Source: Molanna angustata
Taxonomy: Eukaryota > Arthropoda > Insecta > Trichoptera > Molannidae
Assembly: GCA_963576475.1 (NCBI GenBank)
Contig: OY754969.1
Location: 26,612,958 to 26,676,957 of the forward strand
Length of the DNA: 64,000 nt
Direction of reading: 5' to 3'
The notes beneath the pieces are model-generated. The model saw only the letters and a program-made list of their open reading frames with translations, searched no databases and was not told the DNA's origin. Made by a program: the position numbers and the translations under genes. Shown piece by piece: positions 30,801 to 36,400 of the stretch; position 1 is the stretch's first letter, and every line of letters starts with the position of its first letter.

Positions 30801-33800
30801 GCATAGAATAATTAAAATTCGCTGAGCTATTTTCACCTTGTTATACTAAGTTACAAACTGCTAGTTTGTAAATAATACTGACGAAGGATTAGTTAGCGCT
30901 TCAAAATCAAATGATTATATATATTTTACTATGTACTTATGTGATAGTGCACAGCAAAAACAACAATCTATTTTAATGTACAAAAATTTTAATTTTATTT
31001 TTTCTAAGCAAAGATAAATAAATATTATTATGAAATACAGACCTGGAAAAACCTAACGATTTCAGCAGTTACTTGTAAAGATATGGGTATAAGATTGTTG
31101 TATAAAATTATAAAAGTTAGAAGGTTGAATCCAAAATTTTTATTTACAGTTGCTGAAATAAATAAAATGATCCAGATTAAAAAAAAACTCATAATTATTA
31201 CACACACTTTATAGAAATTGACAGTATAAGATAATTTCTGAATGATTATTGAAGTGATTTATTTAACAAATTTAAATATTATAATAATGTGAAGGAAATA
31301 TTATTAAATACAAACATACATATTATTTTAAAAATTTATGTATGAGGATCTTCATAATCAAACATTATATCAAAACAAGCATTTTTCAATAAGTATATTA
31401 AATCAATTGTTAATAAAATGCATAAAATGATTAATTACCATTTAGGCCAATATACCAGTCAGTGTCAGTTTTATCTTTAGTCCACAGTTCATTGAGAATG
31501 GCGCTTAACAAACAGAGAAGTATGAGAATGAAAAATAACATCAAAATTTGTGTATTGGTCAGTCTATCCACAGTTGATCTTTTCAGTGGTGCTTTAGTGG
31601 AGTTCCTCATTAGCTTTGAGTCATGTCCAGTGTAAATTACAACTCCAAATATCCAAGATGTATTCCTTAACATGGCGCCTCTGAGAAGCATTTGATCTGG
31701 TCCCAATGGCAAAATTCTAAAACGATAGTTTTAACTTCTAAAAAAACTTTGAGGAATATTTAAAATAACAATAAAGATCAATTTCTAAGCTGTGTACTCC
31801 CATCAAATTGAATTTGCTAAAATTAATCTACGTGTGTAGTATTTTTTTTTTCAATTTAATTGCTCTTTGATTATTAAACCTGTTAACCGGCCGGGACATA
31901 TAAATACGTCAAACATAAACAATATCGGGTACAGGTAGGACATATGAATACGTCCTCAAAATATATGTTGCGCCCTGGAACGGGCGGGACGTATATTTTT
32001 GAGCAACAAAGGTATTAGTCATCCATACATGTCTCGACATGAATTTAAGACGCGGAGGGAATCAGTATCATTTCGCTATTGAGAGTGGTTAACGTGTTTT
32101 GCGTGAGCAGTGACGGGTACGTACTTACACTTACCTACCTATTTTCGTATTATATATTATTTACATATATTTTTTATATTCCCAACCTTTTTTATTTTAG
32201 AATACATTTTTATAAGAATCCATCAAAATGAATGAAAGCGGTAGCAGCGATGACGAAATCAATGTACCAGCAGGTAGAAAAAGGAGACGTATTATGAGTA
32301 TGTCATCAGAGTCATTCCATTTTTTTTGTTGGTATTCTTTACTATTTCTTTGTAATTTTGTATTTTTCTTGTGCTATATATATAAATAAACAAAAAAATA
32401 TATATTTCATAGTCTTTTCATTTATTTTAAGCATAAATAAAAAAAATAATAACATGAAATTACATCCTCCGGGCGTGAAGTACTGACACATCCTAGTGAA
32501 AGAGTTCGCGCCCGTTATATGGTGAGTAATTAAAAAAGGATTTTCCCAGTTAACAGGTTAATAAACTTATTAGTAGTATAAAAGAAGAAAAAAAAATAGT
32601 CATTAAACCAACATACTTTTTATGAGTCTCTTTGAGGTTTCCAGTAAACTCGTAGAGGTGTCGGTTGGGTGGTTCACACTCGACAGTTGCTGAAAATCTG
32701 GAAAGGTCTCCAGTCTCAAGGAGACGAGCTGTCTCAGGATGTGCCTGACGGATCTTTAAATTAGTTTCACCGTCTAAGTTGGATGTTTCGATGAACGATA
32801 TGGCCTGGGGTTCACTGAAATAATAAAAATATTAGGCACTGCAAAGACAAAATTAATAGTCAAGTAAATAAAAATTTTGCGTTTCATTCTTCGAGATAAT
32901 AACAAAAAACATTTAAACCCACTGGGGGACATTGAGTAGGTATATAAATGTATGTCTTGTATTAATGTGGAAAATTTGAATATTAAGATGCTCATTCAAA
33001 AGTTTCTCCTTTCTTCGCCATGTCACACCTTATAACTAATAATATTGTTTACCTGGAGGAAAGTAGGATGAGGTCAGCTGGAAAAAAGTCATCTTTTTGT
33101 ACTTTACAGATGTCTCCAACTTGTAAATGGCGCCATTTGATCTTTTGCCAATGTCCATCTCTCAGCACTTCCACCTCTCTATGATTGATCTCATCGTCTG
33201 CTCTGTGCCGTTTCTGACAAAAAAAGTATATACAACTCCAAAAATGAGAATAAAATATGTGAAATTGAATTGAACATCTAATTATTTCAAACCAAGAACA
33301 AATATATGAAAAACATCAATTTTGGTGAAGATGAATAGATGAATAGAATGAAAGTGAACATATTGACATGGTTTGGCCACATGAGGAGGATGAATGAAGA
33401 TCATCTGATGAAGAAAATATACAAAGTGGACAAGAATGGAGTGAGAGGTTGGGGTAATCCAAGAAAAGGATGGCTCAACCATGTGTATTCTGAAAGAGGG
33501 AGACGATAGAAGCTTGAACAGCAGACAAACATGTATGAATGTTTATGAGGTGATAGATGCATGCCAAGATAGGAAAATACGGCATTCAGTTTACTCTGCC
33601 TACCCTATTTAGGGATATGCCTTATAATATAGTACAATTTAAAATATGCCATAGAGGCATTTACAAAATTAACTAAGACATATTATTTCTCTTTACAGTA
33701 AAAACATGCATATGACAAATGTGAAAAACGACCACTGTGGTACAGTTGGTAAGCCATTTGGCTTCTGTGCTGACGTTCTGGGTTCGATCCTCAGCAGAGG

Positions 33801-35685
33801 AGAAATATATTTGAATTAATTTCTCAAGCAAACATTGCTTCTCTGGGCTGGAAGCACTGGTTAGTTGGAAGAAATTGCACTTTGACAATATACTCGCCAC
33901 TAGCGCGGGTACCAGTAAATGTTTATTATTATTATTGCGATTTACTATCATACATTATTGCAATTATTATATTGGGAGCGGAAGGAAGAAGAAGAAGAAT
34001 AAGATAAAAAACATACCCAATCTTCTGCAATTTCTTTCACAGCACTGACGCTAAGGATGAAGACTAGAGGAGTGAGCGTGGTCCATCGCCCAGTGGGGGA
34101 CACATCTGGGATCTGCTGAAGCAGAGCAATGAGGAGGAAGAAGCAATTGGAGTAGCGGCGAAACTGCTCAAAAAGGAAGCACGGCACAAAACTCAGGGAG
34201 CTGAAATTAAAAAAAAAACATAAAGAGCACACACAAGACTTAAAGCATTTTTTTAACACACTTAAAGTAAAAATTGAATATTGTTTCATAAATATTTTCA
34301 AATTAGAATTTCATTGCTTCTTTTTTAAAATGACAAATTGACAAGTGACAAATCCTACATTTTAAAATAATGAGAAAAAAAAGTATGCTTTTTTTTTGTA
34401 CAAGAATTTATACAGACCCTTATCAAAAACTTAAGGAATATTTTTCTTTATTAATACCCAACAATCTAAGTTATTTTTTTCAAAATGATTCGTTTTATAG
34501 TAATGATGCAATATCAAATTGAAAAAATAGGTTCGTTGGCAGCAAGCGCCCCCTTATAGTAGAAAAAATATTTAAGTGAACATATTTTATAATATTTTGA
34601 AAACTTAATTTTTTGATAAATTTGTCACTTAACCCATTTTCTATGGTTAGGTATATTGTACTAGCTAATATTGTGATTATACTAAATTATTTGTGTCATT
34701 ATAATTATCAAACAAACTATCTAAGTATGTATCTATCCTGTCATTTCCCAAGGGGGGTGGGCAGAGAGGACAGATCCCCAAGTTACACCATCACGGCACA
34801 CATTTTTTGTTTCAATCACATTCATACCATTTCACATGCAGCTCTTCAGTTTTTCATACATCTAACATTACCCTCCTTCAAGATCTGATCGAGCCAGGAA
34901 ATCCGTGGAAGACCATGCTTCCAAACACCATAACACTCATTTTAACTTTGTTAGTTTTTTAGGAAATAATTAGTCTTCGCACTCCTTCAGGGTTTAACAG
35001 AGAGTTTGTTACTGGATCTGGACGGAGCATCTTGGTGGTTACTTCTGCTTTGCTGTAGCTCCAACCACTCAGTTTCGCGGTCTATTTTATAGAAAATAAC
35101 TACAGAAGGCAAATACTTTAAAGACTGGTTCATATCTTTTTTGCGAGGTCCGATAGATGGCAAGATCTGAACATATATTTAATAGATGGGTAGTGGCAGA
35201 GTGGTTAGCACACTGGGTTAGAAATACAGTGGTCGCGAGTTCAAATCCAGCCACAACTGATTTCGTTCTAAAAAGTAAAGTGGATAAAACAAATCTTTTG
35301 GTATTAATAACTCCTATTCGACAAAATAGTCACAAAGTCAATTTTAAAAAAAGAAACGATTTGTTGTTTAGCACAAGACAATTTTTAAGCAATTTCAAAA
35401 AATCTTTAATACATTATTTAATTTGATAGCTGTTTACCAAAGTATACACATAGTTTACAAATGTGTACATAAGCAAGAAACAATCAAAATATTTTTTATG
35501 AAAATAAAATAATTTGTATTAATTGTCAAGAAAAAGATTAAGAAGACATAGGTACCTATATTTAGCAGTTGTAATATGATTATTGCAGAACTTGGTTGGT
35601 TGTGGGCCGTTAACGAAAATAATTCTATGTTCACTGACATTCCCCACACCTTCTGTAGCTGCTGAAGTTGTTGCATCATCCTCAT
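704..35685 (-). CDS. ATP8A-class P4-ATPase (aminophospholipid flippase), 21 coding exons, N-terminus missing
   Basis: This is a P4-type ATPase that uses ATP to move aminophospholipids such as phosphatidylserine to the cytosolic leaflet of Golgi, endosome or plasma membranes; the family works with a CDC50 partner. The 21 exons join in frame to 1134 full codons, against about 1150-1165 residues for vertebrate ATP8A1. Counting from the first full codon seen, the motifs are: DGET of the actuator domain at 172-175, PISL of TM4 at 339-342, the phosphorylated Asp 392 in DKTGT, KGA of the nucleotide domain at 538-540, TGDK at 652-655 and GDGAND at 767-772. Ten membrane segments fall where expected, and the tail carries GFAFS. 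All introns are GT-AG. No frameshift or stop interrupts it, so the gene looks functional. The start codon exon was not found; the first visible exon begins with the last two bases of a split codon (phase 1 intron). Confidence 0.95.
802..1939 (-). other. ATP8A intron 20, nothing found
   Basis: AT-rich intron of about 1.1 kb with no recognisable gene or element. The open frame at 1255-1452 on the minus strand is low-complexity hydrophobic AT sequence without relatives I know. Confidence 0.6.
1940..2031 (-). CDS. ATP8A exon 20: regulatory tail
   Basis: It encodes [20 protein letters not shown] then [10 protein letters not shown], aligned with LTERAQLLKNVF in ATP8A1. The borders are ACCAG|G and C|GTGAGT, and the split codons on both sides complete correctly. 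A 16.4 kb intron separates it from exon 19, so conventional gene models could easily miss it. Confidence 0.9.
3790..4050 (+). repeat. degraded repeat shared with 18980-19200
   Basis: The segment with a G run, GCACACATGATTAAACCAAC and TTGCACACCCA resembles 18980-19200, which has a G-rich start, GCACATATACCAACCAAGC and CTGCACACCCA in the same order. The two are diverged copies of an unidentified repeat, both in ATP8A introns. Confidence 0.35.
4812..4985 (+). repeat. tRNA-derived SINE (family A), degraded
   Basis: It contains a diverged box B region (GGTTTGATTCCAAGCAGAGA) followed by GAAATTTAC and the family tail GGTTAGTTGGAAGAAATTG and CAATAAATTTGC. It has the same order of blocks as the better copies at 33730 and 50542. 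Confidence 0.6.
5966..7137. mobile_element. possible non-autonomous DNA transposon with short inverted ends
   Basis: The left end GGGGCGCAACTTCCATACAA and the right end, read on the minus strand, GAGACGCAACTCCATACAAA are inverted copies of each other about 1.17 kb apart. The interior is AT-rich without a coding region. I could not see a clear target-site duplication, so the element's class is unknown. Confidence 0.45.
7935..8061. mobile_element. 127-bp palindromic MITE
   Basis: The terminal inverted repeats are ATGGCCCTGAGTCAAATTGA and, on the minus strand, ATGGCCCCCAAGTCAAATTG, both continuing into AAAACGCTGT. The arms cover about 30 bp each, with a short spacer. No coding capacity. Confidence 0.7.
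8836..9025. mobile_element. foldback element: 87-bp arms around an 18-bp spacer
   Basis: The left arm 8836-8922 and the right arm 8941-9025 are near-perfect reverse complements. They include TATCATGGATATAATTATTA on the left and its complement on the right, and CAAGTCTGGTCCGACC-like outer ends. The open frame across it (8804-9043) is a by-product of the palindrome. Termini with a G/C run and CTGGTCCGACC suggest a DNA-transposon MITE, but no target-site duplication is obvious. Confidence 0.75.
10039..10544. mobile_element. hAT-like non-autonomous transposon
   Basis: The left end CAGGGCTGGACAAA and the right end (minus strand) CAGTCCTGGGCAAA match the CAGxxxTGGxCAAA termini common in hAT elements, and the left subterminal GGCCAGATTC resembles their GGCC-rich subterminal zone. 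The flanking 8-mers TGGTAGAC and TGAGAAAC agree at 5 of 8 positions, as expected for an old duplication. No transposase remains. Confidence 0.6.
13325..13360. repeat. perfect 17-bp inverted repeat with a 2-bp loop
   Basis: TTCCCTAAAATAAGCAT, then TT, then its exact reverse complement. It sits at the start of a SINE family B tail (13336-13430), so it probably arose from a head-to-head duplication of that tail. Confidence 0.8.
13336..13430 (+). repeat. SINE family B, 3' tail fragment
   Basis: GCATTTATGCTTATTTTAGG, GAACGTAGGAAGATG, TACTTGTTTAACAAGGACAT and ATTCATTTTT, ending in an A-rich tract. The same order of blocks follows the tRNA-like head at 14712. The promoter head is missing. Confidence 0.65.
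14712..14880 (+). repeat. SINE family B with a tRNA-Lys(UUU)-like head
   Basis: The head 14712-14784 folds like a tRNA: the acceptor stem pairs 6 of 7, the anticodon stem CTGGA/TCCAG is perfect and the loop TTTTTAA gives anticodon UUU. The T-arm is damaged: its loop reads TTTTAAT instead of TTCRA, and its stem has a mismatch. A family tail (ATTTCGTTC, GAAATGTAGGAATATGTACT, AACAAGGAAG) and an A-rich end follow. I call it a SINE, not a working tRNA gene. Confidence 0.65.
15211..15852 (-). mobile_element. MITE family M, copy 1
   Basis: It shares its length and internal blocks with 25949-26514 and 59956-61771, read on the opposite strand: TCTTACTTATAAACGTAAAC, the GTACCTGGTACTAAAGCGTG block, and near the far end GTTTATAAGTAAGATTTTTT followed by TAACTATTTTAGTTGTG. 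No coding region. Its far end is cut relative to the other copies. Confidence 0.6.
16513..16560 (+). pseudogene. start of a MADF-domain gene, 15 codons
   Basis: An ATG-initiated frame encoding [15 protein letters not shown] and then TAA. This matches the opening of MADF (Myb/SANT-like) DNA-binding domains, which Harbinger elements use as the transposase partner. The gene ends abruptly where the tandem array begins, so only its first codons survive. The match is short. Confidence 0.5.
16556..17050. repeat. 73-83 bp tandem array inside the Harbinger
   Basis: About six copies of a unit containing TTTGTATTTACCACATATTG, TCAAATCGTAATAATTTTAC and GGGATTATTTTTAAAATTTA. Successive CAAATCG words lie 73, 73, 73, 83 and 81 bp apart. 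The array fills the space between the two gene relics. Confidence 0.85.
17226..17525 (-). pseudogene. Harbinger transposase, N-terminal 99 codons
   Basis: It encodes a protein starting [19 protein letters not shown], then [39 protein letters not shown] and TPRERLA. This is the N-terminal region of PIF/Harbinger nucleases (the helix-turn-helix before the DDE domain). The catalytic DDE part is absent; the frame stops at TAG where the array side begins. It lies just inside the right terminal repeat, so the promoter and start may survive. Confidence 0.75.
18479..18580 (-). CDS. ATP8A exon 19: start of the cytosolic tail
   Basis: It encodes [20 protein letters not shown] then [13 protein letters not shown], matching the cytosolic RTAFKTL...EVQELE segment after TM10 in ATP8A. 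The donor GTAAGT opens a 16.4 kb intron to the next coding exon. Confidence 0.92.
18749..18883 (-). CDS. ATP8A exon 18: TM10
   Basis: It encodes HFWPVFGLG, a lumenal loop, and [20 protein letters not shown] as TM10. The donor is a consensus GTAAGT. Confidence 0.94.
18884..20145 (-). other. ATP8A intron 17, no gene
   Basis: Mostly AT-rich sequence with a diverged repeat at 18980-19200 (relative at 3790-4050). The 79-codon plus-strand frame at 20029-20268 overlaps exon 17 antisense and is a shadow. Confidence 0.6.
20146..20264 (-). CDS. ATP8A exon 17: TM8 and TM9
   Basis: It encodes [20 protein letters not shown] and [19 protein letters not shown], the end of TM8, a short loop and TM9. CLKAGLxTxxWTW is strongly conserved in ATP8A. 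Confidence 0.94.
20265..21799 (-). other. ATP8A intron 16 with one GC-rich insert
   Basis: AT-rich except for about 20635-20790, which is clearly richer in G+C and has short repeats of the type TTCACCGTTCACCGTCCACC and the word CAGGGCCCC. That block could be one end of an unidentified DNA transposon, but I found no matching inverted end nearby. Nothing else is recognisable. Confidence 0.5.
21800..21991 (-). CDS. ATP8A exon 16: TM7 and start of TM8
   Basis: Sixty-four codons, phase 0 on both sides. It encodes [11 protein letters not shown], the TM7 segment [20 protein letters not shown], and GNFVYT at the start of TM8. Confidence 0.94.
22229..22287 (+). repeat. SINE family A, head fragment
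   Basis: CTTCTGTGCGGGCGTCCTGG then GTTCGATTCCCAGCAGAGGA and GAAAT: the box B and post-box segment of family A. The usual GGAAGAAATTGC tail is missing; unrelated sequence follows. Confidence 0.65.
22498..22618 (-). CDS. ATP8A exon 15: TM6
   Basis: It encodes [20 protein letters not shown] then [10 protein letters not shown]. The acceptor is the AG four bases upstream of a second AG; only the upstream one keeps the frame with the preceding exon. Confidence 0.94.
23000..23093 (+). repeat. SINE family A, tail fragment
   Basis: GGTTGGTTGGAAGAAATTGC, then AATAAGTCCGCTAGTGTACA and an A/T-rich (AAAT)n end. This is the 3' half of family A without its tRNA-like head. Confidence 0.6.
23206..23342 (-). 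CDS. ATP8A exon 14: TM5
   Basis: It encodes [20 protein letters not shown] then [19 protein letters not shown]. The HGAWNY and FYKN words and the TM5 lysine are conserved in flippases. Confidence 0.94.
23424..24740 (-). mobile_element. 5'-truncated LINE with RNase H domain
   Basis: It inserted into ATP8A intron 13 in the same orientation as the gene. Its 3' end is the poly(T) on the plus strand near 23424-23442 (poly(A) of the element), preceded by a 3' UTR of about 210 bp. The 5' part, including the reverse transcriptase, is missing. Confidence 0.8.
23655..24720 (-). CDS. LINE ORF2 C-terminus: RNase H plus cysteine motif
   Basis: An open frame that runs without stops from at least 24720 to 23655. 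It carries the four acidic positions of RNase H: Asp in FTDGSK, Glu in SAECVAIK, Asp in FTDSLSCV and Asp in [10 protein letters not shown], with the [11 protein letters not shown] block before the last one. A C-terminal CEC...NHVFFAC motif follows, of the type found at the end of many insect non-LTR ORF2 proteins with RNase H (I/Jockey/R1-like groups). The methionine at 24491 is internal, not a start. The domain looks undamaged, so this is a fairly young insertion, but it cannot move by itself. Confidence 0.8.
24956..25560 (+). repeat. 142-bp tandem modules of the Helitron
   Basis: GTCGA words after AACTTTGGTGAA(C/T)T lie at 24956, 25098, 25242, 25382 and 25523, a spacing of 140-144 bp. Each module includes a (TTC)n tract followed by ATCGGGTATCAGGTCATTTT and a TATGAAGGTGGACTATCC segment. 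Confidence 0.85.
25552..25796 (+). repeat. 18-bp minisatellite
   Basis: About 13 copies of GGGACGGGAGTAACTGAA with few changes; being a multiple of three, it gives long fake reading frames of the GTGVTE type. It sits directly after the 142-bp modules. Confidence 0.9.
25949..26514 (+). mobile_element. MITE family M, copy 2 (uninterrupted)
   Basis: It begins AGTCTTACTAATTAGATTTT and ends TTTATAAGACGGTAAG. The ends are inverted versions of a GTCTTACTT-type terminus. It contains GCGCAACTAGATAAGCACAA and the TATGGCCGCATTGGCTTCAC block shared with copy 3. No coding region. Because it lacks the Harbinger insert seen in copy 3, it preserves the empty site. Confidence 0.65.
26628..26786 (-). CDS. ATP8A exon 13: P domain with GDGAND
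   Basis: It encodes [20 protein letters not shown] and then [11 protein letters not shown] and ASDYSIAQ. The two Asp of GDGAND coordinate magnesium in the family. All are intact. Confidence 0.96.
26960..27157 (-). CDS. ATP8A exon 12: P domain
   Basis: It encodes the [13 protein letters not shown] block, then [20 protein letters not shown] and KAE, both typical of P4-ATPases. The donor GTAATG follows GAG directly, so the Val that begins the next exon completes the KAE-V motif. Confidence 0.95.
27927..28085 (-). CDS. ATP8A exon 11: P domain with [12 protein letters not shown]
   Basis: It encodes [20 protein letters not shown] then [14 protein letters not shown], the second conserved Asp loop of the phosphorylation domain. 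Exactly 53 codons, phase 0. Confidence 0.95.
28488..28619 (-). CDS. ATP8A exon 10: hinge to P domain
   Basis: It encodes [20 protein letters not shown] and then [19 protein letters not shown], the conserved [10 protein letters not shown] that ends the N domain. Both sides are phase 0. Confidence 0.94.
28701..28788 (+). repeat. SINE-like tail fragment
   Basis: GGTGGTTGACTGGTAGAGAT then TGCCTGCGGGCAATATGTCC, GCCACGTTG and a (TTA)n end. It resembles the family A tail (GGTTGGTTGGAAGAAATTGC, ATAAGTCCGC) but with a different core, so it may be a sister family. Confidence 0.5.
29442..29611 (-). CDS. ATP8A exon 9: nucleotide-binding domain with KGA
   Basis: It encodes [13 protein letters not shown], where the Lys contacts ATP in the family, and then [20 protein letters not shown], a hallmark of P4-ATPases. 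The acceptor lies in a run of four G on the minus strand; the reading frame fixes it at 29611. Confidence 0.94.
29713..29886 (-). CDS. ATP8A exon 8: nucleotide-binding domain
   Basis: It encodes [15 protein letters not shown] and [20 protein letters not shown], the conserved N-domain core with [10 protein letters not shown]. The usual DEGALV reads DERALV here, a mild substitution outside the catalytic residues. Confidence 0.94.
30379..30736 (-). CDS. ATP8A exon 7: phosphorylation site DKTGT
   Basis: The largest exon. It encodes [20 protein letters not shown] then KTGTLTRN; the Asp is the residue phosphorylated in each cycle. It continues into the nucleotide-binding domain with the cysteine-histidine helix AVCHTVIPE and ends within the AASPD(E) block. 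The ATP8A-typical region between LTRN and HPTSPVI is shorter than in vertebrate ATP8A1. Confidence 0.95.
31043..31152 (-). CDS. ATP8A exon 6: TM4 with the PISL motif
   Basis: A short exon encoding [20 protein letters not shown] and a following cytosolic helix ending FFQ. PISL replaces the PEGL of ion-pumping P-type ATPases and is a known feature of lipid flippases. Confidence 0.95.
31439..31716 (-). CDS. ATP8A exon 5: end of actuator domain and TM3
   Basis: It encodes [18 protein letters not shown], the [20 protein letters not shown] block (near-identical across ATP8A proteins), and the TM3 segment [17 protein letters not shown] followed by a lumenal DWYIGLN. Confidence 0.95.
31879..32557 (+). 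mobile_element. internally deleted piggyBac-type element
   Basis: The termini CCTGTTAACCGG and (minus strand) CCTGTTAACTGG are inverted, and TTAA lies next to both ends (31874-31877, with one extra A, and 32558-32561), which is the piggyBac target. It lies in ATP8A intron 4. The subterminal region has G+C-rich inverted words such as GGGCGGGACGTAT. It keeps only the beginning of a transposase gene. Confidence 0.7.
32228..32326 (+). pseudogene. N-terminal start of a piggyBac transposase
   Basis: A frame starting [20 protein letters not shown], an acidic-then-basic N-terminus of the kind that opens piggyBac-family transposases. It runs into low-complexity phenylalanine codons and no DDE domain follows. 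The assignment rests mainly on position inside a TTAA-flanked element. Confidence 0.4.
32617..32814 (-). CDS. ATP8A exon 4: actuator domain with DGET
   Basis: It encodes [24 protein letters not shown] is the P4 version of the TGES dephosphorylation loop. It continues to [15 protein letters not shown]. The ATP8A-type sequence is intact and the donor is GTATGT. Confidence 0.95.
33053..33213 (-). CDS. ATP8A exon 3: start of the actuator domain
   Basis: It encodes [20 protein letters not shown] and then a [17 protein letters not shown] segment, the conserved start of the A domain after TM2. It is phase 0 in and phase 2 out, consistent with its neighbours. Confidence 0.95.
33354..33509 (+). pseudogene. 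LINE C-terminal remnant (WFGHMRRM motif)
   Basis: A 51-codon frame reading [20 protein letters not shown], then [11 protein letters not shown] and a stop. The WFGHxxRM...RPRK-type ending is common at the C-terminus of insect non-LTR retrotransposon proteins, with a short palindrome-free tail. It lies antisense in ATP8A intron 2-3. A related minus-strand fragment is at 57272-57385. Confidence 0.6.
33730..33938 (+). repeat. SINE family A, nearly full copy
   Basis: The head has box A-like TGGTACAGTTGGTAAGCC and box B GGTTCGATCC, then CAGCAGAGGAGAAATATATT. The body has TTCTCTGGGCTGGAAGCACT, and the tail GGTTAGTTGGAAGAAATTGC, ATATACTCGCCACTAGCGC and (TTA)n. This is a pol III SINE built on a tRNA-like head. 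Confidence 0.75.
34017..34200 (-). CDS. ATP8A exon 2: TM1 and TM2
   Basis: The acceptor follows a T-rich tract; the donor is GTATGT. It encodes [34 protein letters not shown] and [16 protein letters not shown], that is TM1, the lumenal [11 protein letters not shown] loop typical of ATP8A, and TM2. This region lines the substrate entry site in P4-ATPases. Confidence 0.95.
34201..35555 (-). other. ATP8A intron 1 of those visible
   Basis: It contains a SINE family B head at 35184-35275. The remainder has some moderately GC-richer sequence (34740-35050) without an open frame that I recognise; the words there recall LINE remnants but I cannot prove it. Confidence 0.5.
35184..35275 (+). repeat. 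SINE family B, head only
   Basis: GGTAGTGGCAGAGTGGTTAG, CACACTGG, then GTGGTCGCGAGTTCAAATCC and GATTTCGTTCT. It has the same order as the tRNA-like head at 14712, here with an intact GTTCAAATCC box B but a disrupted anticodon arm. Confidence 0.6.
35556..35685 (-). CDS. ATP8A exon 1 of those visible: N-terminal cytosolic segment
   Basis: It begins after a TTCCAG acceptor and ends at AG|GTACCT. It encodes an acidic, Thr/Ser/Ala-rich stretch, then [22 protein letters not shown], which matches the conserved FCNNxxxTAKY entry of class 1 P4-ATPases just before TM1. The first two bases complete a codon begun in an unseen upstream exon. Methionines in another frame here are not the start. Confidence 0.92.
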
Positions 35686-36169
35686 CTGGAAGTAAAAAAA
35701 AATGTGACCGTAAATAATTATATTCAAATCCTTCTTACTAACTGCTTGGATAATAGTTTCACCTGTATAGTTATAGCTAAACATTTGGGAAAAATAAATG
35801 GGTATGCAGAAGACAAATTAGGATTTTTTGCTCTGTTGGTTTGATCATGTATGTGTGAGTTAATCCGTCCACCTCAACTTTGAAACAATTCTAGATGTTT
35901 GGCAATAACTATATAATAGGTATACCTATTGTACTTAACTATAAGTGGGTGTATGACACGACATAACCTCAAACTATATATTTTAAATATTATAAATTTC
36001 CTCTAAGGAAAAATTTGGTTGAGAATAATTTTGAATTAAATTCACTTACTTATTCAATAAGAGTTTCATATTATTTATTTTCAAATAATTCAAATGAAAT
36101 ACAACAAAAATATTTTATATAATTTTGTTGTAGATTAAAATAATAATAAAGACTACTGTACTTCACAAA

Positions 36170-36385
36170 ATTGACAGTGGAACCATGGACTCAAGACTTT
36201 TACAAGGCATACAAGCCAATATTCCTAGGAGATCGCTGAGATTCGCCAATACCTTTCATATAAACATACTACAATCCAGCTTTATGTATTACAGTCCCAT
36301 ACCAAGAATGAGTAGACAGTATAACGAGATGACAAGAGAGTGTCCTGATTTTAAGAAAAAAGTTAAGTTGTGCTTGTTGGTTTAG
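36170..36385 (+). pseudogene. LINE C-terminal remnant (YSPIPRMSRQYN)
   Basis: The frame encodes SRLLQGIQANIPRRSLRFAN, TFHINILQSSFMYYSPIPRM and SRQYNEMTREC before a stop. The RRSLRF...YSPxxRMxxxYN pattern is the usual end of a group of insect non-LTR ORF2 proteins. Only this tail is left. It directly abuts the poly(A) of another LINE in the opposite orientation. Confidence 0.55.
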
Positions 36386-36400
36386 AAAGTCTCCGTGCTA

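Larger units (their letters stand above)
27158..31438 (-). other. introns between ATP8A exons 5 and 12, little of note
   Basis: These introns (27158-27926, 28086-28487, 28620-29441, 29612-29712, 29887-30378, 30737-31042, 31153-31438) are AT-rich. The only element I recognise is a SINE-like tail at 28701-28788. The small open frames inside them are not conserved proteins that I know. Confidence 0.6.

Noticed and set aside
35455..35784. Start of ATP8A at the MMQQLQQLQ methionine
   Set aside because: That frame is not the one encoding [11 protein letters not shown]; the true frame enters from an upstream exon.
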